Of a DNA stretch of 10,784 nucleotides, positions 1-6,381 are shown piece after piece. How positions within the stretch are numbered: the first letter of the stretch is position 1; the number at the start of each line of letters is the position of its first letter. A program made the translations under genes and the position numbers. The DNA comes from UBA11524 sp051883695. GTDB lineage: Bacteria; Bacillota; Clostridia; Christensenellales; Aristaeellaceae. A model generated the notes under the pieces. The model worked only from the letters and a program-made list of their open reading frames with translations. It ran no database searches and was not told the DNA's origin. The DNA is taken from contig JBJEUF010000104.1 of the NCBI GenBank assembly GCA_051883695.1, positions 1-10,784 on the forward strand. Reading direction: 5' to 3'.

Positions 1-1029
1 GAGGTCATCGACAAGTACGGCGCGGACGCGCTGCGCTTCTCGCTGGTGATGGGCGTATCCCCCGGCAACGACACCCGCTATTCCGAGGCGAAGGTGGAGG
101 CAGCCCGCAACTTTGCCAACAAGGTGTGGAACGCCAGCCGCTTTGTGCTGATGAACGTGAACGAGAAGGTTGCCATGCAGCCCGATATGCTCACCACCGC
201 TGATAAGTGGATTCTGTCCCGCTTCCAGGATGCGGCGCGGCAGATTTCCGGCAACATGGAGGAGGGCGAGTTCGGTCTGGCGGCGAACCGCATCTACGAT
301 TTCGCCTGGAGCGAGTTCTGCGACTGGTACATCGAGCTGGCCAAGCCGCGCCTGAACGGCGAGGACGAAGCCGCGAAGAAGGCCGTGCAGGGCGTGCTGC
401 TCTACGTGCTGGAGGGCCTGCTGAAGCTCCTGCACCCTTTCATGCCCTTCCTCACCGAGCAGGTGTACAAGTCCCTGCCGGGCGCCGAGGGATTCCTGAT
501 GCTGCAGCCGTGGCCGGAAATCAGGCCGGAGCTGGACTTCCCGGAGGACGAAAAGCTGATGGGCGGCGTGATCGAGATGATCCGCGCCATCCGCAACCTG
601 CGCACGGAAATGAATGTGGCGCCCTCTAAGCGTACCCACATGATGTTCGTTGTCAACCCCGGCTGGGAGGATACCCTGAAGGCTTCCGACATGTACTTCC
701 GCCGTCTGGCGGGGGCCAGCGAGACCGCGGTGATCTCCGCCGATCAGCTGGGCGACGAAAAGACCGTGTCCGCCGTGACCGAGGCCGCGACGATCTACAT
801 TCCGCTGGGCGATCTGGTGGATTTCGACAAGGAGCTGGCGCGGCTGGCCAAGGAGCAGGAGAACCTGAGCAAGGAGATTGCCCGTGCGGAGGGCAAGCTG
901 AGCAACCAGGGCTTCGTGGCGAAGGCGCCGGCAGCTCTGGTGGAGCAGGAGAAGGCCAAGCTGGCGCTGAACCAGCAGAAGCTGGAGCAGGTGACGGCGC
1001 GGATTGCGGAGCTGAAGGCTTCCATGTGA
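1..1029 (+). CDS. valS: valine--tRNA ligase, C-terminal part (5' end outside window)
   Basis: Class Ia aminoacyl-tRNA synthetase that charges tRNA-Val in the cytosol. The reading frame is open from base 1, so 342 residues are visible and the true start lies upstream. The first residues (EVIDKYGADALRF, then PGNDTRYSE) are the segment that normally follows the KMSKS loop, so the Rossmann catalytic domain, HIGH motif, editing domain and KMSKS are all upstream of the window. What follows is the helical anticodon-binding domain (NFANKVWNASRFVL, then FAWSEFCDWYIELAKPRL) and HPFMPFLTEQVY. The last 70 or so residues are charged heptad-like sequence (KELARLAKEQENLSKEI and onward), which is the C-terminal coiled-coil arm that distinguishes ValRS from IleRS and LeuRS. 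The family assignment is secure. An intrinsic terminator follows 27 nt after the stop, so folC downstream is probably transcribed separately. Confidence 0.96.
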   Translation, partial: EVIDKYGADALRFSLVMGVSPGNDTRYSEAKVEAARNFANKVWNASRFVLMNVNEKVAMQPDMLTTADKWILSRFQDAARQISGNMEEGEFGLAANRIYDFAWSEFCDWYIELAKPRLNGEDEAAKKAVQGVLLYVLEGLLKLLHPFMPFLTEQVYKSLPGAEGFLMLQPWPEIRPELDFPEDEKLMGGVIEMIRAIRNLRTEMNVAPSKRTHMMFVVNPGWEDTLKASDMYFRRLAGASETAVISADQLGDEKTVSAVTEAATIYIPLGDLVDFDKELARLAKEQENLSKEIARAEGKLSNQGFVAKAPAALVEQEKAKLALNQQKLEQVTARIAELKASM

Positions 1030-1055
1030 TCGCATCAATGCACTGAATGACCCCC

Positions 1056-1091
1056 GGGCGGCGTGCCGGAAAGGATGCGCCGCCCTTTTTT
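1056..1091 (+). terminator. intrinsic terminator of valS
   Basis: A perfect 8-bp G+C stem, GGGCGGCG (1056-1063) with CGCCGCCC (1078-1085), can be extended by a G-U pair. It has a 14-nt loop and is followed directly by six T residues (1086-1091). This is a textbook Rho-independent terminator, 27 nt after the valS stop codon. Confidence 0.9.
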
Positions 1092-1111
1092 GTGCATTTC
1101 CAAGTCGCGGA

Positions 1112-1140
1112 TTGCATCATTCGGGCGGATATGCTATAAT
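1112..1140 (+). promoter_or_regulatory. sigma-A-type promoter of the folC operon, extended -10
   Basis: The -10 box is a perfect TATAAT (1135-1140) preceded by TGC (1132-1134), which makes it an extended -10. A weaker -35-like TTGCAT (1112-1117) sits at the optimal 17-bp spacing. Initiation is expected near 1147, giving a leader of about 27 nt before the folC ATG. The promoter lies after the valS terminator and before the GGGAGG at 1160, so it also rules out the longer upstream folC start. Confidence 0.85.
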
Positions 1141-1159
1141 GCCAAGGTTAAGATACTTC

Positions 1160-1165
1160 GGGAGG
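1160..1165 (+). promoter_or_regulatory. ribosome binding site that fixes the folC start
   Basis: GGGAGG lies 8 nt before the ATG at 1174. The in-frame GTG at 1063 is inside the valS terminator and upstream of the promoter, so it cannot be the start. Confidence 0.8.
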
Positions 1166-1173
1166 CGAAGGGG

Positions 1174-2481
1174 ATGCTCAGCGCGCAGCAGGTCATTGAC
1201 GCGATTCACGGCTCCTATCAGACCGGCAGCAAGAACGGTCATCACAACGTGCTTGCGCTGCTGGCGGAGCTGGGTGTGGACATGCAGCAGCCCGGCAGCC
1301 CTGTGGTCATCCATGTGGCGGGCACCAACGGCAAGGGCAGCACCTGCGCGATGCTTTCCGCAGTGCTGATGGCGGCCGGCTATCGCGTGGGCCTGTACAC
1401 CTCGCCCTTCTTGCAGCATTATCAGGAGCGCATCCGCGTGGACGGCGTGCCGCTGACGGATGACCTCATGGTGCGGTATGGGAATCCGCTGGTGCAAGCC
1501 GCGAAAAGGCTGGAAGCGCAGGGCGGCTTCGCGACGCCCTTTGAGATGGGAACGGCGCTGGCGCTGTCGGTTTTCTGGGGGGAGCGGTGCGACTTCGCGG
1601 TCATTGAGGTCGGTATGGGCGGACGGCTCGACCCGACGAACATCGTGTACCCGACGGTCTGCGCCATTACGGCGATCGGGCTGGATCACATGGGCTTCCT
1701 CGGCAATACGCTGGAGGAAATCGCAGGGGAGAAGGCGGGCATCATCAAGCCCGGCGTGCCTGTGGTGTGTTCCCCGGCGGATGCGGGCGTCCGGCGGGTG
1801 TTTGCGGACGCGGCACAGGAACGGCACGCGCCCCTCATTCAGCTGCAGGAGGAAATGCTTCTTGCGGCCTCGGGCGATGCGTACGGCTCCGATGTGACGT
1901 ATCAGCTCGGGCAGCGCTGGGAGCGTGTGCACATCGGCTTGCCGGGACAGCATCAGCAGCGAAACGCCATGACGGTGCTGGCGCTGGTGGAGCAGCTGAG
2001 CGTACAGGGCTTTGCCATCGCGGAAGAGGCGGTGCGCAGGGGGCTTTCGCACACGGTCTGGCCCGCAAGGCTGGAATGGGTGCGGCGGGATGGCCTGGCG
2101 GACGTGCTCATTGACGGTGCGCACAACCCGCAGGGGGTCGACGCGCTGGTACGGTATGTGGATGCCTGCCTGTCCGACCGGCGGCGGGTGCTGCTGACGG
2201 GTGTGCTGCGTGACAAGCTCCAGCGGGAGATGCTCGGGCAGATGGCGCATATCTCCCGGGAGATCGTGACGGTCACGCCGGATACGCCCCGGGCGATGCC
2301 CGCGGAGGAATATGCGGCGCGGCTGCGTGAACTGGGCGCGGAAGCCGCAGCCGCGTCAACCCTTGAGGAGGGCCTGGCCCTTGCGGCGGAGAAGGCAGGC
2401 TGTGAGGGGATCGTGATTGCGGCAGGCTCGCTGTATATCGCGGGCAGCCTGCGGACGGTGCTGGGACTGCCGTGGAGATGA
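1174..2481 (+). CDS. folC: folylpolyglutamate synthase / dihydrofolate synthase
   Basis: Mur-ligase-like ATP-dependent enzyme that adds glutamate to folates in the cytosol; many bacterial FolC proteins also form dihydrofolate from dihydropteroate. The protein has 435 residues, the normal length. Visible motifs are the P-loop GTNGKGST (residues 50-57), the folate-region TPFE (121-124), EVGMGGRLDPTN (145-156), LDHMGFLG (170-177), EKAGIIKPGVP (186-196, which holds the lysine equivalent to the carbamylated one), and the C-terminal-domain DGAHNPQG near residue 312. The start is set by the promoter at 1112-1140 and GGGAGG at 1160. Adjacency to valS is a known Bacillota arrangement, but here a terminator and a new promoter separate the two. 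FolC leads a six-gene run; the next gene begins 20 nt after its stop. Whether it has one or both activities cannot be told from sequence. Confidence 0.95.
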   Translation: MLSAQQVIDAIHGSYQTGSKNGHHNVLALLAELGVDMQQPGSPVVIHVAGTNGKGSTCAMLSAVLMAAGYRVGLYTSPFLQHYQERIRVDGVPLTDDLMVRYGNPLVQAAKRLEAQGGFATPFEMGTALALSVFWGERCDFAVIEVGMGGRLDPTNIVYPTVCAITAIGLDHMGFLGNTLEEIAGEKAGIIKPGVPVVCSPADAGVRRVFADAAQERHAPLIQLQEEMLLAASGDAYGSDVTYQLGQRWERVHIGLPGQHQQRNAMTVLALVEQLSVQGFAIAEEAVRRGLSHTVWPARLEWVRRDGLADVLIDGAHNPQGVDALVRYVDACLSDRRRVLLTGVLRDKLQREMLGQMAHISREIVTVTPDTPRAMPAEEYAARLRELGAEAAAASTLEEGLALAAEKAGCEGIVIAAGSLYIAGSLRTVLGLPWR

Positions 2482-2501
2482 ATGCACAGGGAGGTGCGGA
2501 C

Positions 2502-3029
2502 ATGCAGGATTACGAGGCGATGATGCTTTCGCTGGAGCAGGCGAAGGATCCGAACCGCATTGTCCGCGCGGACCTGAGTCACATTGACGCCATCGCGGAC
2601 ATGCGCGTCCTGCAGCAGGTGGAGCACTGGACGCATACGCTGGAGCAGAACTTCGCCGTTTACGCGGAGCAGTACCGCGAGGTCACGGTTTCCAATCTGC
2701 GCAGGCGGCTGAACCATACGCTGTTCTACGTCATCAAGTACACGGCGGATGAGCCGGTTGCCATGTGCGCGCTGGAGGAGCTGGACGAGCTGCCGCCCAT
2801 CACGGTCTGCATGGACAACAAGCGCCACGGATGGATTGTGAGTGTGTACACACGACCGGAGCATCGCGGAAAAGGCTATCAGCAGGCGCTGATGCAGGAG
2901 CTGCTGCAGCTGGCGCGGGAGCGCGGCTTCGGGGACGTGACGCTGACGACGAACCGCCCGGATGCGATTCATGTCTACGAAAAGGCCGGTTTCCGGCATG
3001 TTTCCGAAAAGTATTTCCTGAAGCTGTAG
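2502..3029 (+). CDS. GNAT-family N-acetyltransferase
   Basis: A 175-residue protein whose C-terminal half is a GNAT fold. WIVSVYTRPEHRGKGYQQALMQ (residues 111-132) contains the acetyl-CoA-binding motif A signature (R-G-K-G-Y, 122-126). It is followed by an amphipathic helix (ELLQLARERGF) and then NRPDAIHVYEKAGFRHVSEKYF, the usual motif B with Tyr and the 'YEKxGF' turn. The N-terminal 100 residues are less conserved and probably set the acceptor. The substrate cannot be inferred; the protein is not obviously RimI. ATG 2502 is chosen because GGGAGG (2489-2494) lies 7 nt upstream; the in-frame GTG at 2472 and ATG at 2478 overlap folC and have no such site. Gaps of 20 nt before and 14 nt after place it in the folC operon. 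The family call is firm, the role is unknown. Confidence 0.88.
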   Translation: MQDYEAMMLSLEQAKDPNRIVRADLSHIDAIADMRVLQQVEHWTHTLEQNFAVYAEQYREVTVSNLRRRLNHTLFYVIKYTADEPVAMCALEELDELPPITVCMDNKRHGWIVSVYTRPEHRGKGYQQALMQELLQLARERGFGDVTLTTNRPDAIHVYEKAGFRHVSEKYFLKL

Positions 3030-3043
3030 GGGGAGGAACGCGA

Positions 3044-3991
3044 ATGGAATTCATCCACGAGCCGGTGCTGCTCAACGAAGTCCTCGAATGGATGGACGTC
3101 AAGCCGGACGGCGTCTACGCCGATGGCACGCTGGGCGGCGGCGGTCACAGCGGCGCCATCCTGCGGGCGTCCGGCGGAACGGCGCGGCTGTTCGGCATCG
3201 ACCGTGACCTGACGGCGATCGCGGCGGCTTCGGAGCGGCTGAAGGAGTATCCCGGCTTCCGTGCGCTGCACGGCAATTTTCACGATGGCAAGACGCTGCT
3301 GGAGGCCGCCGGTGCCCCTGCGCTGGATGGCGTGCTGCTGGATCTGGGTGTTTCCTCGCCGCAGCTGGACGTGGGGGAGCGCGGCTTTTCCTACCATGAG
3401 GACGCGCCGCTGGACATGCGCATGGATCGCTCGCAGGGCATGACCGCCGCCGAGCTGCTGAACACCTGGAGCGAGAAGGAAATCGCCCGGATCATCAAGG
3501 AATACGGCGAGGAAAAATGGGCAGCGCGGATTGCGGCGATCATCTGCGAGCATCGCGCGCACAAGCCCTTTGCGACCACCTTCGACCTGGTTCACGCGGT
3601 GGACGCGGCAATCCCCAAGGCTGTGCGCCGCAAGGAGGACGGACATCCGGCCCGCCGCACCTTCCAGGCCATCCGTATTGCCGTGAACGACGAGCTGGAT
3701 CCGCTGGACAAGGCGCTGTGCGACTTCGTGGACTGCCTCAGGCCCGGCGGGCGCATCCTGGTGATCACCTTCCATTCTCTGGAGGATCGGCTGGTGAAGC
3801 GCTGTTTCCAGCGCCTTCAGAATCCCTGTACCTGTCCGCCCAAAGCCCCCATCTGCACCTGCGGGAAGAAGCCGCTGGTGAAGGTGCTGGCCAAAGGCGC
3901 TGTACCGCCCTCGGACGAGGAGGTCGAGCGCAATCCGCGCGCACGATCCGCCAAGCTCCGCGTGGCACAGAAGCTGGAGGTGGATGTGTGA
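3044..3991 (+). CDS. rsmH: 16S rRNA (cytosine(1402)-N(4))-methyltransferase
   Basis: SAM-dependent methyltransferase (MraW family) that N4-methylates C1402 of 16S rRNA in the decoding region of the 30S subunit. The 315-residue length is normal. Motifs seen: HEPVLLNEVL (5-14), DGTLGGGGHS (28-36, SAM-binding glycine loop), FGIDRD (50-55), GVLLDLGVSSPQLD (96-109), GFSYHEDAPLDMRMD (114-128), HPARRTFQAIRIAVNDEL (201-218), LRPGGRILVITFHSLEDRLVK (232-252), and RNPRARSAKLRV near the end. A CTC..CTC cysteine pair of pairs (262-264 and 271-273) occurs in the C-terminal region. ATG 3044 has GGGAGG 7 nt upstream. The gene is usually first in the mraZ-ftsL division cluster; here it is 14 nt after a GNAT gene and overlaps rsmI by one base. 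Confidence 0.96.
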   Translation: MEFIHEPVLLNEVLEWMDVKPDGVYADGTLGGGGHSGAILRASGGTARLFGIDRDLTAIAAASERLKEYPGFRALHGNFHDGKTLLEAAGAPALDGVLLDLGVSSPQLDVGERGFSYHEDAPLDMRMDRSQGMTAAELLNTWSEKEIARIIKEYGEEKWAARIAAIICEHRAHKPFATTFDLVHAVDAAIPKAVRRKEDGHPARRTFQAIRIAVNDELDPLDKALCDFVDCLRPGGRILVITFHSLEDRLVKRCFQRLQNPCTCPPKAPICTCGKKPLVKVLAKGAVPPSDEEVERNPRARSAKLRVAQKLEVDV

Positions 3992-4887
3992 TGCCGACGC
4001 TGTATGTGGTGGCGACGCCCATCGGCAACCTGAACGACATGACGCCCCGTGCCATTGAGACGCTGCGCAGCGCTGCGCTCATCGCGGCGGAGGACACCCG
4101 CGTCACCATGAAGCTGCTCAACCGCTTTGCCATCAGCACCCCGCTGACGGCCTGCCATCAGCACAATGAGGAAGGCAAGGGCGTGTGGCTGGCGGAGAAG
4201 ATGCTGGCGGAGGGCATCGACGTGGCGGTTACCACCGACGCGGGAACGCCCTGCGTCTCCGACCCCGGTTATGGGCTGGTGAAGGCCTGCGTGGAGCGGG
4301 GCATCGAGGTGATCCCGGTGCCGGGCTGCTGCGCGTCGGTGAGCGCGCTGTCCGTCAGCGGCTTTGACACCCGGGAGTTTGCGTTCTACGGCTTCCTGCC
4401 CCGGGAGAAGAAGGAGCTGCGGGAGAAGCTGCTGTCCATGGCAAGGGGTGTACCGGTGGCCGCGGTGCACGAAAGCCCCTATCGGGTGATCGAGCTGGTG
4501 GAAACGATCGCCGAGGTGCTGCCGCAGACGCGCATCTCCTGCTCCTGCGACCTGACGAAGCTGCATGAAAAGACCATTCGCGGCAGGGCGGACGAGGTGC
4601 TGGAGATGCTCCGCGCCAATCCCAAAGCCGAGAAGGGCGAGTATTGTCTGATTCTTAACTTCCATGAGGTCACGCTGCCGGAGGAAACCGCGCCGGTTAC
4701 CGAGGCTTCGCTGGAGGCGCAGCTGGTGGAGCAGATGCTGGAGGGCCTCGACCTGCGCGATGCCCAGAGCGAGCTGGTGCTGCGCGGCGCGAAGAAGAAT
4801 GCGGTCAAGCAGGCGGCGCTTCGGCTGAAGAAGCTGTTTGCGCAGGATGACGCGGAATCACAGGAGGAAAACGGATGCGTGAACTGA
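3991..4887 (+). CDS. rsmI: 16S rRNA (cytidine(1402)-2'-O)-methyltransferase
   Basis: Tetrapyrrole-methylase-fold SAM enzyme (YraL family) that 2'-O-methylates C1402 of 16S rRNA, the same nucleotide that RsmH methylates on N4. The protein has 298 residues. Seen: VATPIGNLNDMTPRAIETL (7-25), AEDTRVT (33-39), TTDAGTPCVSDPGY (81-94), FYGFLPREKKEL (132-143), ESPYRVIE (161-168) and a C-terminal extension typical of the family (residues 230-298). The stretch that normally reads PGPSA reads PGCCA (111-115). The ATG overlaps the rsmH stop in a TGATG junction, with GGAGG (3976-3980) 10 nt upstream, so translation is probably coupled. The 3' end overlaps the next gene by 13 nt. Family assignment is secure. 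Confidence 0.95.
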   Translation: MPTLYVVATPIGNLNDMTPRAIETLRSAALIAAEDTRVTMKLLNRFAISTPLTACHQHNEEGKGVWLAEKMLAEGIDVAVTTDAGTPCVSDPGYGLVKACVERGIEVIPVPGCCASVSALSVSGFDTREFAFYGFLPREKKELREKLLSMARGVPVAAVHESPYRVIELVETIAEVLPQTRISCSCDLTKLHEKTIRGRADEVLEMLRANPKAEKGEYCLILNFHEVTLPEETAPVTEASLEAQLVEQMLEGLDLRDAQSELVLRGAKKNAVKQAALRLKKLFAQDDAESQEENGCVN

Positions 4888-5714
4888 ATGCGTCCCTCAT
4901 CACGGAGACGATTGCCCATCTGTGCGTGGAGGCGAACCGGAATCTGCCGCAGGATGTGGCCTGTGCGCTGCACCGGGCAGCGCAGGACGAGCCCTTCGCT
5001 CCTGCAAGGGAGCTGCTGGACCTGCTTGTGCGCAATGAGGGCATTGCCCGGGACACGCAGATGCCCATCTGCCAGGATACCGGCATGGCGATTGTCTTTG
5101 CGGACGTGGGACAGGACGTACACATCGCCGGTGATTTTGAGGCGGCTGTCCATGAGGGCGTGCGCCGCGGCTATGTGGACGGCCTGCTGCGCAAGAGCGT
5201 GGTGACGGATCCCCTGCGCCGCGTCAACACGAAGGACAACACCCCGGCGATTCTTCACACGCGCCTCGTCCCCGGGGATCGGGTGACGCTGACCGTTGCG
5301 CCCAAGGGGTTTGGCAGCGAGAACATGAGCCGGCTCAAGATGCTCACGCCTGCCGCCGGTGTGCAGGGCGTGAAGGACTTTGTGCTGGAAACGGTGCGGC
5401 TGGCCGGCGCGAATCCCTGCCCGCCGATGGTGCTGGGCATCGGCATCGGCGGCGATTTTGAGCAGGTGGCGGAACTGGCCAAGCGCGCGCTGATGCTTCC
5501 GCTGGATGCGCACCATGACGATCCGTTCTACGCCGGGCTGGAGCGGGAGCTGCTATCGGCTGTCAACGCCACCGGCATCGGCCCGCAGGGTCTTGGCGGC
5601 AGAACGACCTGCCTGGGGCTGCATATCCTGCACAGGCCCACGCACATCGCCGGGCTGCCCGTGGCGGTCAATGTGAGCTGCCATGTGACGCGCCACGCGA
5701 CCGCAAGTCTGTAA
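4875..5714 (+). CDS. class I (Fe-S) fumarate hydratase / L(+)-tartrate dehydratase, alpha subunit
   Basis: Large subunit of a heterodimeric class I hydro-lyase; with the beta subunit it would interconvert fumarate and malate, or dehydrate tartrate to oxaloacetate. The protein has 279 residues. It carries three cysteines in the contexts expected for [4Fe-4S] ligands: MPICQDTGMA (Cys66), ANPCPPMVLGIGIGG (Cys182) and GGRTTCLGLHI (Cys246). GFGSENMS (145-152) is also typical. ATG 4875 has AGGAGG (4862-4867) 7 nt upstream and overlaps the rsmI reading frame by 13 nt. The beta subunit follows after 12 nt. Substrate choice between fumarate and tartrate cannot be settled from the sequence; the absence of tartrate transport or regulatory genes nearby weakly favours fumarase. 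Confidence 0.9.
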   Translation: MRELNASLITETIAHLCVEANRNLPQDVACALHRAAQDEPFAPARELLDLLVRNEGIARDTQMPICQDTGMAIVFADVGQDVHIAGDFEAAVHEGVRRGYVDGLLRKSVVTDPLRRVNTKDNTPAILHTRLVPGDRVTLTVAPKGFGSENMSRLKMLTPAAGVQGVKDFVLETVRLAGANPCPPMVLGIGIGGDFEQVAELAKRALMLPLDAHHDDPFYAGLERELLSAVNATGIGPQGLGGRTTCLGLHILHRPTHIAGLPVAVNVSCHVTRHATASL

Positions 5715-5726
5715 GGAGGATGCTGT

Positions 5727-6284
5727 ATGAGGAAACTGACGGCTCCGCTTTCCCGCGAGGACGCGCTGTCCCTTCACGCGGGCGAACACATTCTCCTCTC
5801 CGGCACGGTGTATACGGCGCGGGACGCGGCGCATTTGCGGATGCTCGAGCTGCTCCGGGAGGGCAAGCCGCTGCCCGTCGACCTGGAGGGGCAGGTGATC
5901 TATTATGCGGGCCCCACGCCGACCCCGGCGGGAAAGCCGGTCGGCTCCATCGGCCCGACGACCTCCGTCCGTATGGATGCGATGACGCCCGCACTGCTGG
6001 CGCATGGTCTGCGCGGAATGATCGGCAAGGGCGGCCGAGGCGCGGAGGTCGTGGAGGCGATGAAGAAGCATGGCGCGGTGTACTTCGCGGCGGTAGGCGG
6101 CGCGGCAGCGCTCATGGCCGGCTGCGTCACCTCTCTGGAGGTGATCTGCTGGGACGATCTGGGCCCGGAATCCGTCAAGCGGCTGACGCTTTGCGAGCTG
6201 CCGCTGGTGGTCGCCATCGACGCGCAGGGCAACGATGCCTTCCGACTGGGGCAGGCGGAATACCTTGCATCCATCCACGAATAA
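5727..6284 (+). CDS. class I (Fe-S) fumarate hydratase / L(+)-tartrate dehydratase, beta subunit
   Basis: Small subunit matching the C-terminal domain of single-chain class I fumarases; it supplies part of the active site of the alpha-beta enzyme. The protein has 185 residues. Seen: LSGTVYTARDAAHLRML (24-40), IYYAGPTPTPAGKPVGSIGP (58-77), the substrate-site GPTTSVRMD (77-85), GMIGKGGR (97-104) and YFAAVGGAAALMA (119-131). AGGAGG (5714-5719) overlaps the last base of the alpha stop and lies 7 nt before the ATG. Last gene of the folC operon; an extended hairpin follows its stop. Confidence 0.9.
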   Translation: MRKLTAPLSREDALSLHAGEHILLSGTVYTARDAAHLRMLELLREGKPLPVDLEGQVIYYAGPTPTPAGKPVGSIGPTTSVRMDAMTPALLAHGLRGMIGKGGRGAEVVEAMKKHGAVYFAAVGGAAALMAGCVTSLEVICWDDLGPESVKRLTLCELPLVVAIDAQGNDAFRLGQAEYLASIHE

Positions 6285-6285
6285 T

Positions 6286-6318
6286 GGGAACGGCTCGCCG
6301 AATCGGCGGGTCGTTCTC
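6286..6318 (+). terminator. hairpin at the end of the folC operon, possible terminator
   Basis: Directly after the beta-subunit stop, GAACGGCTCGCCG (6288-6300) pairs with CGGCGGGTCGTTC (6304-6316) over 13 bp including two G-U pairs, with a 3-nt loop; two more pairs can extend it. The stem is strong but the tail (TCTCCGTATTATT) has no continuous T run, so efficient intrinsic termination is uncertain. It may instead protect the mRNA 3' end. Confidence 0.55.
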
Positions 6319-6327
6319 CGTATTATT

Positions 6328-6340
6328 GGTGGAATCCACC
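6328..6340. promoter_or_regulatory. candidate operator: perfect GGTGGA-A-TCCACC palindrome
   Basis: A 6+1+6 perfect inverted repeat lies where the -35 element of the XRE gene promoter would be, 12 bp upstream of the -10 box. Size and position suit a dimeric helix-turn-helix repressor, most simply the product of the gene it precedes. No binding evidence exists here; the call is by position and symmetry. Confidence 0.5.
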
Positions 6341-6349
6341 GGCGTTTCA

Positions 6350-6358
6350 TGATATGAT
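6350..6358 (+). promoter_or_regulatory. extended -10 promoter of the XRE regulator gene
   Basis: TGA followed by TATGAT (6353-6358) gives an extended -10 with five of six consensus bases. No good -35 is seen at 17 bp (TGGAAT at 6330-6335), which fits the extended -10 type. Initiation near 6365 would leave a leader of only about 17 nt, nearly all ribosome binding site. Confidence 0.6.
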
Positions 6359-6381
6359 GGTGATACAAAGGAGGGATCACC

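Noticed and set aside
1063..1173. Longer folC with a GTG start at 1063
   Set aside because: The start lies in the valS terminator and upstream of the folC promoter; ATG 1174 has a good ribosome binding site and starts at the conserved N-terminus.
1117..2250. Long antisense open frame (377 codons) opposite folC
   Set aside because: Composition is Arg/His/Gln-rich with no recognisable motif, it mirrors a secure gene, and long shadow frames are expected at this G+C content.
1953..2999. Antisense open frame spanning the folC and GNAT genes
   Set aside because: It crosses two well-supported genes and has no domain; a codon-composition shadow.
2765..3043. N-terminal extension of rsmH inside the GNAT gene
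   Set aside because: RsmH homology begins at MEFIHEPVLL (3044), which has its own ribosome binding site; the extension is Ala/Gly/Arg-rich out-of-frame GNAT sequence.
4875..6284. Calling the two hydro-lyase subunits specifically fumarase or specifically tartrate dehydratase
   Set aside because: The motifs visible are shared by both enzymes and the context does not decide, so the call is left at family level.
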